From Ziziphus jujuba (Eukaryota > Streptophyta > Magnoliopsida > Rosales > Rhamnaceae), in the NCBI RefSeq assembly GCF_031755915.1, contig NC_083382.1, positions 8,990,001 to 9,054,000 of the forward strand: a DNA stretch of 64,000 nt, given 5' to 3'. The notes under the pieces were generated by a model that did no database searches, was not told the DNA's origin, and worked only from the letters and a program-made list of their open reading frames with translations. Positions 23,423-36,629 of the stretch are shown piece after piece. Within the stretch, counting starts at the first letter, position 1, and every line of letters starts with the position of its first letter. The position numbers and the translations under genes are program-made.

Positions 23423-24478
23423 ATGATGAAGTCTAGGTAGGTCAACTTTGAATATTAGTAATCTTTAATCTTTTTCCACTTATAAAAATTAAATCCAGTA
23501 TCATTTGTTATTCTTAGTAGACTAAATAATCATTTTACGCTGCAGACTTTCTTTACCCCTCATATCAAGTGTAAACCCGTTGCCTTTACTAAAAAATAAA
23601 AAGGCAGTGTAAACACGTTGTCGAATTCAACTTTAAAATTGAAAACATAAAATTGAAATGGTCAACTAGTGGTTCAGGATCAACTAAAGTTGGTTTAGTT
23701 CTATATATGTCCAATATATATATACCTTTAAGAGAAACTAGAATAGGATGTTATTTTGGCTTTGAATTGCCAAATTACCACATAGGAAGACCTTTTTTAT
23801 ATTCTCTAACATTAAGTGGTAAATTCTACCCATATCATTTTTAGTGTCAAATTTGATATCAAATTTATAATCGATAAATTTTGATAGTGAGTTCTATATA
23901 ATACAGTTTATGGATTCGCATAATTTATTAATAAGAATTTTAATTTTAAACCATTTTTTTAACTGATAGAAATAGAAATATATGGAATCCATTACCATTT
24001 AATAATATTTACAATTTGGAATTGTTATTTTTTAACATATATTATTGAAAAACTAATGCTAAAATTTAGCATTGGCGTTGACATTTATTAATTAGAAAGC
24101 TCATGTAAATACTAAATTTTATAAATGTCAATAGAAAAATAGTATTTGTTATTAAAGATGCTCTCATACTTACACTATCAGGTGTTGAGGTTATAATATG
24201 CCCTATCCTCTTTAAAGTATAAGTTATTATAACTTAATTTAAAAATAAAAAATAAATAAATAAATAAAAACAGCTAGTGATTGAAGATAATTTTTTTTAA
24301 TGAATAAAAAAGTATATGTAATGATAATTAGGAATGACAACTTGATAACTTGGTGGGTTAAATAGTGGTAATTCAAAAAAAAAAAATTTATATATGTATA
24401 GAATACTAAAACGTTGGCATATTCTTGCAACTCCTAACGGTGAAACCACCCATATAATCAACAATAAACCTAAAAGTT
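23423..24478. other. Intergenic DNA, no gene seen
   Basis: AT-rich with no supported frame. A GATGCTCTCATAC motif near 24158 is like the ends of hAT-type MITEs, but its partner end could not be placed. Confidence 0.4.
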
Positions 24479-24479
24479 A

Positions 24480-24941
24480 AGAGCATCTCCAATAGTTTTT
24501 TTTCTATTGGAGTCTATGTAATATTGATTTTGAAAAGTGTTCATGATTATATGGTATTCTCTCTATTTAATAGATAATGTTTTAAACAAATTTTCTTCAA
24601 TGGATTCTGTTTCAAATGTTCTGGAATGCTAATGTGTAATTTTTTATTTTAAAATTATATCTAATTAAAAAAATCAAAAGTTCACGCAAGAGTTATTTTT
24701 CTTTTAACAAAAGTCAATAAAAATAAATAAAATGTTGACTCAGCCTATCTAACAGAATTTTCAGAAATAGACAATGTCCTTTACAATTTTTATTTCTTTT
24801 ATTGCCACATCAGTTTAACAGAACTAATGCATAGAATCATTGGAAATTATTTTTTTAAAACCTTATTTATTTATCTAATATAGCAAAAGATTTTTAAATG
24901 GACAGAATTAATGTACAGAGCCATTGAAGATACTCTAATCT
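24480..24941. mobile_element. Candidate hAT-like MITE
   Basis: The left end AGAGCATCTCCAATAG pairs with the reverse complement of the right end, AGAGTATCTTCAATGG. GAGCATCTCCAA-type ends are frequent in plant genomes. A second pair of related sub-terminal words occurs inside (CTATTGGAGTC near 24506, AATCATTGGAAA near 24835). No coding capacity. Confidence 0.5.
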
Positions 24942-25014
24942 CCAACAGTTTTGTCAACAATGAGGTGTCTATTTACCTTTTATATGATTGTTTTAAATTT
25001 TTGTTGTATCATAT

Positions 25015-27786
25015 TGTAACACTCCATTCCGAGGTACAACGGAAATTTTCCAACTTTGACCGAGGTTGACCGTTGACCAAGGGATCAAAAGTTGACTTTT
25101 TGACTCGGATGGAATTCTAGGTTGACTGAGATACCGTTACGAAGTACACATTGGCATGAGTTCGTAGATTAGTAGTACGTTGAAAAGGAGCTACGGTTTG
25201 AAAGATATGAGTAAAACAAGTTGAGGTCCAAACTGTTCAAGGGATGCCGGAGTTGACTTTTTATTTATGCAAAGTTGAGCTTTGACTCATGCATGGTTGT
25301 GGAGTACTCGTCGATACGAGTTCATAGACTAGCGGCACGCCTAATTTGAACGTATGGTTAAAAAGTTATGGACCTACAAAATTTTAAAATATCGTATTAT
25401 TTTAATATTATTTTTAAACGTCTAACAATGTGTCACGTGTGACTTAATAAATGTGACCATGTGTCACCATGCTGAGGTGCCACATGTCAACCATGCTTAA
25501 TATCATATTATTTTATTATTGTTATTTTATATAATAATATTATTTTTAATATTATTTAATTATTTTATTTTATTTTTATTTCTTTTCTTTTTTCTTTTCT
25601 TTTTCTTTTCATTTCTCTCTCTCTCTCTCTCTCCTTTGACTCTCTCCCCCTCTCTCTTTAACCGATCGTTTTGGCCGGATTTCAGTGACCGGACGGCCAC
25701 ACGCGCCGGCCACCGGTGAAGCCCAGTTCCCGGCGACCCCGACCTCCAAGTTTTTCGGCTAGACGCCACCGGACGCGCCCAGATCGGGCCGGTGAAGTCG
25801 GCGACGGCGGGTTAAGTTTTTCCGGCGATTTTCGCTGTTTCCGGCCAACCCAGCTCGACCCATATCTCTATCCCACCATTTTCGACCCCTCTGAGTCCAT
25901 TTCCGGGGTTAGATTGCCCAAATTCCCCACCGTTTGAGAGATCCCTCAAGTTTAAACTCGGCCGAAACTTTCCGGCCAAATTCTGACCACCGCCGGATGA
26001 ATTGAGCTCAATGGAGGTCGGTAATGTGATCCTCATAACAAGCTTTCCATAGACATATAATTTGTCAATTTTGGTTAACGTTTGTGTTGGACCCCCCGGG
26101 TACCGGATATTATTTACCTGAATAAAATATTAATTTATTTGAGATGTGTAATGTTGTTGTTCTAGGAGCACGGGTGAGTCGTGGAATTGATCCCATGGAG
26201 GATCTTGGATTAATTGCGTGTTCCAGGTGAGTGACCCACCTTTAAAAATATTTTGGGATAATTAATTATATTTATTTGATGTTAAATTGATATCTGGAAT
26301 TCTGCTCATGTGGTGGAAATTTAATTATAATTATGGAAAAATATTATTTTATAAGTATGTATATATTTATTGGTGCTAAACAGAATTTTGGGTTATTCAG
26401 AAACCCCGATTTTTATTATTGTAATTTAATTGTATTTATTACACATGAGCAAAATATTTTCATTAATTAATTGTATTTGGATTTTAATATTATCTTTGGG
26501 CATAAATGGTTTAATTGGTGGTTTAAATTTTATAATTATGCCCATGGAATATTATTTATGGAACCTCGTGTTACAAGAAAAATTATTTTTATATCGTTAT
26601 CGATGGTTTCGTACCGGAAATGTTAAATGAAAATGTGGGATGGTAAATTTGAAAATTGGTATATTTCCCACGGCGATTTTGGAAAATCGGTACAGTAATA
26701 AGAAATTTAATAATTATTTTAGACGCACTCATACAGTATTGGTGTTCTGGTTGTATATGTGGTTAGCGCGCAAGTTATTATGTCTCCCGTGAGTTGCCAT
26801 TGGACCTGGGGTAGGCAAGTTTTATATAGTGTACATAGCCGCCCCCCTCCGTGGCCAGGATGACGGTTTCAGCAGCGGTACTGTCGAGACGCCGAAGTGC
26901 CGTATGCAAGTTTCTCTCTTTAATCTCCCCGCCAGTCGGTGCTCGGGACGTTGGGTATCGGAGGGCATCACTGGTATATGGTGTGGTGCGTCAAGTATAA
27001 ATTTTCGGATAAAGAAATTTCAAACCCCAAAGTGTTCAAAAATTATTTATTATATTTTATTACATTTTATTTATGTTTTGGGTATTTATCTATTGTTTAT
27101 TAAATTAATTGATCCCTTGGTTTTCGGAAAATACAAATAACGGGTTTTGTGAAAATGTTTTAAAAAGGAAACATTTCCAACGGAGTGAATAGTGAGGATT
27201 TTGAGAGAAATTATTACTTTCAATTGTTTATTATTTATTTATCTATTTAATTGTTGGTATTAATTAATTTCCTTCATTTGTTATATTATTAATATTAAAA
27301 GTGTTCAGTAGATAGGGTCACTCACTGAGATGATTAGCATCTCATATTTTTAAATTCCGTTCCCTTAGGTGCAAGGGGTGGTAGACGTTTTTCCGGGGGG
27401 AACCAAATCTCCATCCCTGTCGTAGTTCGAGAAGTTACCTTTGTCTTCGTTTATTTCAATTGTAATGTTTCTTTCATCCTTGTTGTATTCTATACTTAAT
27501 AGCACTTCATGAAACTCTGTATACTGTCCTGGACACTTATGTATTAATTATACACTGGATTACTGTTATTCATTTGGAGTGCTGTAAATTTGTGGAATCA
27601 ATTTGTAGTATTGTGGGAGGAATAAGGGGATGAATATAGAAGTGTGTTTTCAGTGCAGGAAATTTGTGGTAAGTCCAACCCTTAGGGGAGGTTCTGCCGG
27701 ATTTTCTAATGGAGGGTCCGGTAGGGTTTCCCTAGGATCAGGGCTTATCTAGGTTTCCGGTGAGGAATTTTGGACGGGTCCTGACA
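25015..27786 (+). mobile_element. 5' LTR of a Ty3/gypsy-type retrotransposon
   Basis: It begins TGTAACACTCC and ends GACA immediately before the primer-binding site, giving about 2.77 kb. The same sequence restarts at 30752. A pyrimidine tract (TC repeat about 25612-25633) is followed by a GC-rich block at about 25670-25990 that probably covers the promoter/R region. No protein is coded. Compared with the 3' LTR it lacks about 95 bp near 25598. The LTR is long for its internal region. Confidence 0.9.
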
Positions 27787-27788
27787 GT

Positions 27789-27800
27789 TGGTATCAGAGC
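27789..27800 (+). promoter_or_regulatory. Primer-binding site (initiator tRNA-Met type)
   Basis: TGGTATCAGAGC, the canonical plant retrotransposon primer-binding site complementary to the 3' end of initiator tRNA-Met, lies two bases after the 5' LTR end. This fixes the LTR boundary and plus-strand orientation. Confidence 0.95.
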
Positions 27801-30738
27801 TCTAGGTTCTAGTATTCCTAAGGGATTGTGCATTGTTGTGCATCCCATCCGCGTCTAATCTCTCATTTTACCCGTCTTAAAGTGTTCGTTCCCTTTGTCT
27901 CGAAACAAATTCGTTGCCCGAGTTTGAATAACCCTAATCTTCGAGGGTGTCAATTAGAATTACCTATCCTAACGGGGAATTCCTATGGCCTAGTCGATGG
28001 TCGAGGATTGCCTTTTCTTTTTGAAGGTCAAGTAATGGGGGCAGATCCAATCTTTGAATCTTTTTGGGATCTGAAGCGCTAGATATGGAGTGAGTAGTTC
28101 TTATGTTTATGGACCGCTACCATAAAGGAGTAAAGTTAAAGTGATTCAGCTTACCTGAAGTGGTGCTTTGTGGAGGAGTTAGGAGGCCGTTGCTGTGGTT
28201 AATTTCTGTCCTCGTCTCCAATGAGCTATCGGATAATGGTTGTCAAAGGTATTTGACCCAGGTGGTTGATGCCAAAGAAGATGGTGAGCGTTGGAACCGC
28301 TAATAGTGGGAAGCAATTCGAAAGCATTTTTCCAGCAAGTTATCTGGATTACGACCATAAAAAGGATATCGAATCATTATTGATTTGGCTTTGGACATCG
28401 CTCTGTTTCAGTACCGCCATACCGCGCGACTCCATTAAAGTTAAAGGACTTAAAGGCTTAACTGCAAGATTTAGTGAATAAAGGTTTCACTATGTCAAGC
28501 TTATCATCGTGAATGGCATTTGTTTCATTCATGGAGAAGAAGGATGATTGCCTAAGGGTGTGTATCGGCTATTAACGATTTAGCAAGGTCACCACCCATA
28601 ATCGATACTTGTTGTCGAGTATGGATGTGTGTCGATCAACCTCAAGGTGTCAAAATATTTTTCCCGAACGATTATTAAAAAATTAAATGCTTTTCAAAGT
28701 GATATTTGAAATTAAAGGTATTTTATTCAAGTATTTTTTGTTTATGTTCGTACATGTATTTGTATGTTATATTGTTTGATATTATACTGCACCATACGGA
28801 GGCGGCGAACCAATGTGGTCCATGTAGAGCTAGCTCCATAATCATCCTACGAGTCCAAGGGATTGGACGGCCAATATAGGTAACCACCCTGGTTTGTATT
28901 GGTAGCAGAGTACCGGCGACAGCTGGAATCATGGATCACGTAGCATGTTAGAAGGTATCGTACGTATCTCCACTACGAGCGTGCATATTTCATTTTATGC
29001 TATGGATTTTAATATATGATTTTATGCATTTATTCATGTTTTATTATTGTTCCAATGTGGAATTTTAACAATTGTCTATGCAAGTAAAGGTATCTTAAAC
29101 TAATTAAAATAATTTTCATATTATTTATTATTTCATTGATTTAATTAGTAAATTTCATAAATTATATTTTGATTTTTGAAGAAGTTTGGAAATTTAATTT
29201 GGGTTGATAAATTGTGTATATTTTATGTTGGTGGTATATTTGAAAAATATATTTTATTATTTATTTTATGTTATGGTTTTTCTAAGAGCGACTTAAGATT
29301 TGAGTATCGCCAATTGAGAGTCCAAGAGTAGGACATCGTTGAGTTCAAAAAGGAGATCCTAAAGGAAGCATGTGATTCAATGTATGCGATACACCCCAAG
29401 GGTACAAAGATGTGTGGAATGCTCACTAGATGACATTATGGTTTGGCACGATAAAGGAAGTTGCAGGATTCGAATAAAGGTACTTAAGTCACCGACAAGT
29501 AAAAGTGGGGAATAGAAATGTTCGAGGTAGTTTCAATCCTTGCCCATTTCCGTGTCGGGTGGGGAGATGTAAACATGGATTTCGTGCTTAAACTATCGTT
29601 CACAAAGAGAAGGTACGACAGCGTTTAGAGAATCAAGCAAGATCCAGATAGCGATTAAAGTTCTACTTGGTTGTTGATTTAAGGATGCATGCTTCAGAAG
29701 CACTTTATGGTTAGCGTTTGACTATGACCAAGACTTGTAGATCGTGTTCTCGTGGCCTAGTTTGAATATCCTTAATTAGGGGGCATGAGGAGGAAAGTTG
29801 CATAAGAGGAAAGTTAAAATTCATTAGGCGTGATGGTAGTGTAGTGATAGTGGATGAGGTCTCTATTATACTTGCTAAGTTAAGCTGCTCAGGTTCGGAA
29901 GAAGAGCTATACAGTTGTGTGTATACAGATACACTTGGAGCGAGACTTAACGACTGCATCACCTTTCACCATAGGCCAATGGATAAGCAAAGTGCAGAAT
30001 TCACACTTGAAAGTTATGTTGAGACTATGCATTATGCAATGTCGAAAGGAGCTGGATTGAGTAATTTCCATCGATAAGATTCGTTACGATATTAGCCACC
30101 AAGCGAGCATCGAGGTGTCTTCGTATAAGATTCTATATGGAAGGCAGTGTCAAACCCCACTATATTGGAGTGAAGTAGGTAAAGAGAAGCACCACACGAC
30201 GACCAATGTGAATTGGATGCAAACACCTACGGATGACTATGATTAAGGTGAAGGTCATCTAAGAGAGTTGAAGACCGCTCAGGAATCGACAAATGAGTTA
30301 AGCCGATGTGCATGGAAAAGATGTTGAGTTCAAAGTCCGAGATTAAGTTTTTGAGATTATCTTTGTAGGAGAGAGTCATACGCTTTGGTTGACAGAGAGA
30401 GCTAAGTTCTCGTTATCTTAGTTCTACGAGGTTATTGGAAGAATTGGTTTTGTGGCATGCAAGTTAGTATTTTCGGGAAAGCAGACATAGGTATGCAGCA
30501 TAATTCACGTATTGCTGCTACGAAAGAACATCGAAAACCTATCATGTAAGGAGCGACTAAGATAGATTTTAAGTCATGAAGAATGCGTATGAGTCAATAA
30601 GACTATTTTCTCAGATCAAAAGTCTTGTGGTGAATTAATCTAGTCAAGAAAGCGACGTGGAAGCTCGAGGCACAAATCCGCAATCAATATTCTTATGCGT
30701 TTCAGCGATGTAAGAAATTTTGAGGACGAAATTTTTGT
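27801..30738 (+). pseudogene. Decayed Ty3/gypsy pol region (gag largely missing)
   Basis: Frames are broken by stops and shifts, but family order is clear. The pre-RT linker and RT start lie at about 28305-28500 (ESIFPASYLDYDHKKDIES, then LKGLTARF). DQPQGVKIF lies near 28640, and DLRFEYRQLRV at about 29287-29330, where the RT motif continues after an insertion. Integrase pieces follow: WEDVNMDFVLKLSFTKRRYD near 29560-29620, LGARLNDCITFHHRPMDKQS at 29935-30000, and YKILYGRQCQTPLYWSEVGK at 30125-30185. Only about 0.5 kb separates the primer site from RT, so gag and protease are mostly deleted; RNase H is not recognisable. The element cannot make its own proteins. The RT-before-integrase order identifies Ty3/gypsy. 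Confidence 0.85.
28668..29284. other. Non-coding insertion within the reverse-transcriptase relic
   Basis: The RT motif ...DQPQGVKIF stops near 28665, and its continuation SKSDLRFEYRQLRV resumes near 29280. The intervening ~600 bp is AT-rich at its right side and has a GC-rich block (about 28790-28960). It resembles a retrotransposon LTR fragment, perhaps in reverse orientation. No terminal repeats were found, so identity is open. Confidence 0.5.
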
Positions 30739-30750
30739 AAGGGGGGAAGA
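30739..30750 (+). promoter_or_regulatory. Polypurine tract
   Basis: AAGGGGGGAAGA lies just before the 3' LTR start (TTGTAACACTCC). It is the expected plus-strand priming site and confirms the element's orientation. Confidence 0.9.
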
Positions 30751-30751
30751 T

Positions 30752-32082
30752 TGTAACACTCCGTCCCGAGGTACAACGTAAATTTTCCAACTTTGACCGA
30801 GCTTGACCGTTGACCAAGGGGTCAAAAGTTGACTTTTTGACTCGGATGGAATTTTAGGTTGACTGAGGTACCATTACGAAGTACACGTTGGCACGAGTTC
30901 GTAGATTAGTAGCAGGTTGAAAATGGAGCTACGGTTTGAAAGATATAAGCAAATCAAGTTGAGGTCCAAACTGTCCAAGGGATGCCGGAGTTGACTTTTT
31001 ATTCATGCAAAGTTGAGCTTTGACTCATGTATGGTTGTGGAGTACTCGTCGATACGAGTTCATAGACTAGTGGCACGCCTAATTTGGACGTACGATTAAA
31101 AAGTTATGGACCTGGAAAGTTTTAAAATACCGTATTATTTTAATATTATTTTTAAACGTGTAACAATGTGCCACGTGTGACTTAATAAATATGACCATGT
31201 GTCACCATGATGAGGTGCTACATGTCAACCATGCTTAATACCATATTATTTTATTATTGTTATTTTATATAATAATATTATTTTTAATATTATTTAATTA
31301 TTTTATTTTATTTTATTTTATTTTTATTTCTTTTCTTTTTTCTTTTCCCCCACATGGGGAAACACCTTTCTCTTCTTTTCTTTTCCTTTCCTTCCTTTCT
31401 CCTTCTTCCCCAAGCCCGTCAAGCACCAGCAAGGATTTCTCTCTCTCTCTCTCTCTCTCTCCTTTGACTCTCTCCCCCTCTCTCTTTGACCGATCATTTT
31501 GGCCAGATTTTAGTGGCCGGACGGCCACCGGTCAAGCCCAGTTCCCGGCGACCCCGACCTCCAAGTTTCCCTGCCAGACGCCGCCGGACGCGCCCAGATC
31601 CGGCCGGTGAAGTCGGTGGCGGCGGGTTAAGTTTTTCCGGCGATTCTCGCCGTTTCCGGCCAACCCAGCTCGATCCATACCTCTATCCCACCATTTTCGA
31701 CCCCTTTGAGTCCATTTCCGGGGTTAGATTGCCCAAATTCCCCACCCTTTGAGAGATTCCTCAAGTTTAAACTCGGCCGAAGCTTTCCGGCCAAATTTCG
31801 GCCACCGCCGGTTGAATTGAGCTCAATGGAGGTCGGTAATGTGATCCTCATCTCACAAGCTTTCCATAGACATATAATTTGTCAATTTTGGTTAACGTTT
31901 GTGTTAGACCCTCTGGGTACCGAATATTATTTACATGAATAAAATATTAATTTATTTGAGATGTGTAATGTTGTGGTTCTAGGAGCACGGGTGAGTCGTG
32001 GAATTGATCCCATGGAGGATCTTGGATTAATTGCGTATTCCAGGTGAGTGACCCACCTTTAAAAATATTTTGGGGTAATTAG
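30752..32082 (+). mobile_element. 3' LTR, interrupted by the CACTA element
   Basis: It matches the 5' LTR closely from TGTAACACTCC to TTTTGGGGTAATTAG, then breaks at a CACTA end. About 1.33 kb of the expected 2.77 kb is present; the rest should lie beyond the other end of the inserted element, outside the window. A ~95-bp stretch at about 31346-31440 (CCCCCACATGGGGAAACACC onward) is absent from the 5' LTR. Confidence 0.9.
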
Positions 32083-32289
32083 CACTACGCGAAAAATAAG
32101 CTCTAGCGACACATTATTAGCGACGCTACGAGAAATATGCGTCTAAAAAAATAAAACCGCGACTTTGAGGTTAATACGTCAGTAAAAATTCGACCAATCG
32201 ACGATGCATAAAAAAAAAGTTGTCGTCGAGAAGTCGCGAGAAACAAACACACACGACGCATAATATTTAGAGTCGCTGAATAAACACAG

Positions 32290-35200
32290 TTATGGGTCGC
32301 CTATTAGTGTAACATTGTTTTTTTTTTTTTTTTGTTTTGCGTTTTTTTAAGTATGTAACAGTTGATGTTCTTTCAAATTTAATAACAAGTGAAAATGTTT
32401 AAATATTTCGGAAAATATTTTATTGATATAAGGCGACGTATACACTATTATGCGTCGCCCATTAGGGAAAAAATTTATATTTTTTGTTGTTTTTTCTAAG
32501 TATTAAACAGTTGATATTCTTTCAACTTTAAATAACAAGTGAAAATGTTTAAGCAGCATGACATTTTTTTTTTTTGAAAAAAATATTTTAAAAGATTTAT
32601 TAATGATATCAGGCGACAAGAAGAATTGTGGGTCGCCTATTAGTCTATTATCATATATTTTTTTTGAAATTTTTAGTAAGTATTAAACAGTTGATTTCTT
32701 TCAACTTTAAATAACAAGTGAAAATGTTATAGCTGCTTCACAGTGATTTTTTTTTTTGTTTTCTCAAATAAATTTTTAGCAAATATGTTATTGATATATG
32801 GCGACGCATAAATACCATTATGCGTCGCCTATTATGGTGAAATTTTTTTTTTTTTTTGTGTTTTTCTGATTTCTTTCAACTTTAAATAACAAGTGAAAAT
32901 GTTATAGCTGCTTCACAGTGCTGTTTTTTTGTTTTTTCAAATAAATTTATAGAAAATATGTTATTGATTTATGGCGACGTATAAATACCATTATGCGTCG
33001 CCTATTATTGTGAAATTTTTTTTTTTGGTGTTTTTTCTGATTTGTTTCAACTTTAAATAAAAAGTGAAAATGTTATAGCTGCTTCACAGTGATTTTATTT
33101 TTTTGTTTTTTTAAATAAATTTTTAGCAAAAATTTTATTGATATATGGCGACGCATAAATAACATTATGCGTCGCCTATTATTGTGAAATTTTTTTTTTT
33201 TTGTGTCCTTCTGATTTGTTTCAACTTTAAATAAAAAGTGAAAATGTTATAGCTGCTTCACAGTGATTTTATTTTTTTGTTTTTCTAAATAAATTTTTAG
33301 CAAAAATTTTATTGATATATGGCGACGCATAAATACCATTATGCGTCGCCTATTATTGTGAATTTTTTTTTTGTGTCTTTCTGATTTGTTTCAACTTTAA
33401 ATAAAAAGTGAAAATGTTATAGCTGCTTCACAGTGATTTGTTTTTTGTTTTTTCAAATAAATTTTTAGCAAATATTTTATTTATATATGGCGACGCATAA
33501 ATACCATTATGCGTCGCCTATTATTGTGAAAATTTTTTTTTTTGTGTTTTTTCTTATTTGTTTCAACTTTAAATAACAAGTGAAAATGTTATAGGTGCTT
33601 CACAGTGCTGTTTTTTTTGTTTTTTCAAATAAATTTTTAGAAAATATTTTATTGATTTATGGCGACGCATAAATACCATTATGCGTCACCTATTATTGTG
33701 AAATTTTTTTTTTTTGTGTTTTTTCTGATTTGTTTCAACTTTAAATAAAAAGTGAAAATGTTATAGCTGCTTCACAGTGATTTTATTTTTTTGTTTTTTT
33801 AAATAAATTTTTAGCAAAAATTTTCTTGATATATGGCGACGCATAAATAACATTATGCGTCGCCTATTATTGTGAAATTTGTTTTTTTTTTTTGTGTCTT
33901 TCTGATTTGTTTCAACTTTAAATAACAAGTGAAAATGTTATAGCTGATTCACAGTGATTTTTTTTTTTGTTTTGTCAAATAAATTTTTAGCAAATGTTTT
34001 ATTTATATATGGCGACGCATAAATACCATTATTCGTCGCCTATTATTGTGAAAAAATTTTTTTTTGGTGTTTTTCTGATTTGTTTCAACTTTAAATAACA
34101 AGTGAAAATGTTATAGCTGCTTCGCAGTGCTGTTTTTTTGTTTTTTCAAATAAATTTTTAGAAATTATGTTATTGATTTATGGCGACGCATAAATACCAT
34201 TATGCGTCGCCTATTATTGTGAAATTTTTTTTTTGTGTTTTTTCTGATTTGTTTCAACTTTAAATAAAAAGTGAAAATGTTATAGCTGCTTCACAGTGAT
34301 TTTATTTTTTTATTTTTTAAATAAATTTTTAGCAAAAATTTTATTGATATATGGCGACGCATAAATACCATTATGCGTCGCCTATTATTGTGAAATTTTT
34401 TTTTTTTTGTGTCTTTCTGATTTGTTTCAACTTTAAATAAAAAGTGAAAATGTTATAGCTGCTTCACAGTGATTTTTTTTTTGTTTTTTCAAATAAATTT
34501 TTTGCAAATATTTTATTTATATATGGCGACGCATAAATACCATTATGCGTCGCCTATTATTGTGAAAATTTTTTTTTGGTATTTTTCTGATTTGTTTCAA
34601 CTTTAAATAACAAGTGAAAATGTTATAGCTGCTTCACAGTGCTGTTTTTTTGTTTTGTCAAATATATTTTTAGAAAATATGTTATTGATTTATGGCGACG
34701 CATAAATACCATTATGCGTCGCCTATTATTGTGAAATTTTTTTTTTGTGTTTTTTCTGATTTGTTTCAACTTTAAATAAAAAGTGAAAATGTTATAGCTG
34801 CTTCACAGTGATTTTATTTTTTTGTTTTTTAAATAAATTTTTAGCAAAAATTTTATTGATATATGGCGACGCATAAATACCATTATGCGTCGCCTATTAT
34901 TGTGAAATTTTTTTTTTTGTGTCTTTCTGATTTGTTTCAACTTTAAATAAAAAGTGAAAATGTTATAGCTGCTTCACAGTGATTTTTTTTTTGTTTTTTC
35001 AAATAAATTTTTTGCAAATATTTTATTTATATATGGCGACGCATAAATACCATTATGCGTCACCTATTATTGTGAAAATTTTTTTTTTGGTATTTTTTTG
35101 ATTTGTTTCAACTTTAAATAACAAGTGAAAATGTTATAGCTGCTTCACAGTGCTGTTTTTTTGTTTTTTCAAATAAATTTATAGAAAATATGTTATTGAT

Positions 35201-36445
35201 TTATGGCGACGCATAAATACCATTATGCGTCGCCTATTATTGTGAAATTTTTTTTTTTGTGTTTTTTTTTGATTTGTTTCAACTATAAATAAAAAGTGAA
35301 ATTGTTATAGCTGCTTCACAATGATTTTATTTTTTTGTTTTTTTAAATAAATTTTTAGCAAAAATTTTCTTGATAAATGGTGACGCATAAATAACATTAT
35401 GCGTCGCCTATTATTGTGAAATTTTTTTTTTTTTTGTGTCTTTCTGATTTGTTTCAACTTTAAATAACAAGTGAAAATGTTATAGCTGCTTCACAGTGAT
35501 TTTGTTTTTTGTTTTTTCAAATAAATTTTTAGCAAATATTTTATTTATATATGGCGATGCATAAAAACCATTATGCGTCGCCTATTATTGTGAAAAATTT
35601 TTTTTTTGTGTTTTTTCTGATTTGTTTCAACTTTAAATAACAAATGAAAATGTTATAGCTGCTTCACAGTGATTTTATTTTTTTGTTTTTTTAAATAAAT
35701 TTTTAGCAAAAATTTTATTGATTTATGGCGACGCATAAATACCATTATGCGTCACCTATTATTGTGAAATTTTTTTTTTTTGTGTCTTTCTGATTTGTTT
35801 CAACTTTAAATAAAAAGTGAAAATGTTATAGCTGCTTTACAGTGATTTTTTTTTTGTTTTTTCAAATAAATTTTTATAAAATATTTTATTGATTTATGGC
35901 GATGCATAAATACCATTATGCGTCGCCTATTATTGTGAAAATTTGTTTTTTTGTGTTTTTCTGATTTGTTTCAACTTTAAATAAAAAGTAAAAATGTTAT
36001 AGCTGCTTCACAGTGATTTTTTTTTGTTTTTTCAAATAAATTGTTAGGAAATATGTTATTGATATATGGCGACGCATAAATACTATTATGAGTCGCCTAT
36101 TATTGTGAAATTTTTTTTTTGTTTTTTTCAAAGTATTAAACAGTTGATTTCTTTCAACTTTAAATAACAAGTGAAAATGTTTAAGCAGCATCACAGAGCT
36201 TTTTTTTTTTTTTTTCTTATTTCCCTCAGGCGACCCTCAAGCTTTTTGTGCGTCGCCTATTGACTTTTTATTGAAATATTTTTTTTCCTTTGGTTTTGTG
36301 AAAATATTTATCAATCTGTTTTACTTTTGGCATCAAATAATCTGTTAAAATATTGAAGCACATAACTATGATGGTTTTTTTTTTTCTGCATTATTTGTAT
36401 CAGGCGACTCTGAAGCATATTGTGCGTCGCCTGTTCATCATTTAT
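32290..36445 (+). repeat. Left subterminal palindrome array, unit about 172 bp
   Basis: Regular units start near 32799 and recur every 165-175 bp to about 36067, about 20 copies. Each has a palindrome of GGCGACGCATAA, centre ATACCA (sometimes ATAACA), and TTATGCGTCGCC. It is followed by a T-run, TTTCAACTTTAAATAA, GTGAAAATGTTATAGCTGCT and TTCACAGTG. Two more diverged palindromes precede (32432, 32612) and two follow (36228, 36402). Units alternate in three types, told apart by CAGTGCTG with TTATTGATTTATGG, CAGTGATTTTATTTT with AGCAAAAATTTT, and TTTGCAAATATTTTATTTAT. This makes a ~515-bp higher-order repeat in the middle part. Confidence 0.95.
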
Positions 36446-36629
36446 TTTAATTATTTTTAATATTGTTTGAAATTTTGTAAAATTGGTATGTTTGAAACCA
36501 AAGTTCATGCAAAACAAATACTACCTTATGAACGATTTTCACAAATTTGTCTACGATATTTTATATGTACAAACAAAAGCTATTAACAAAATCTAGCTAT
36601 TTCACTACCATGCATATATATATATATAT

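Noticed and set aside
25519..26036. Open frames in the GC-rich part of the 5' LTR (and equivalents at 31257-31942)
   Set aside because: They lie wholly within the LTRs, differ between the two copies by frame changes, and have no domain resemblance.
29844..30077. 77-residue open frame as an independent small gene
   Set aside because: It contains LGARLNDCITFHHRPMDKQS, an integrase motif of the decayed Ty3/gypsy pol, so it is a retrotransposon remnant.
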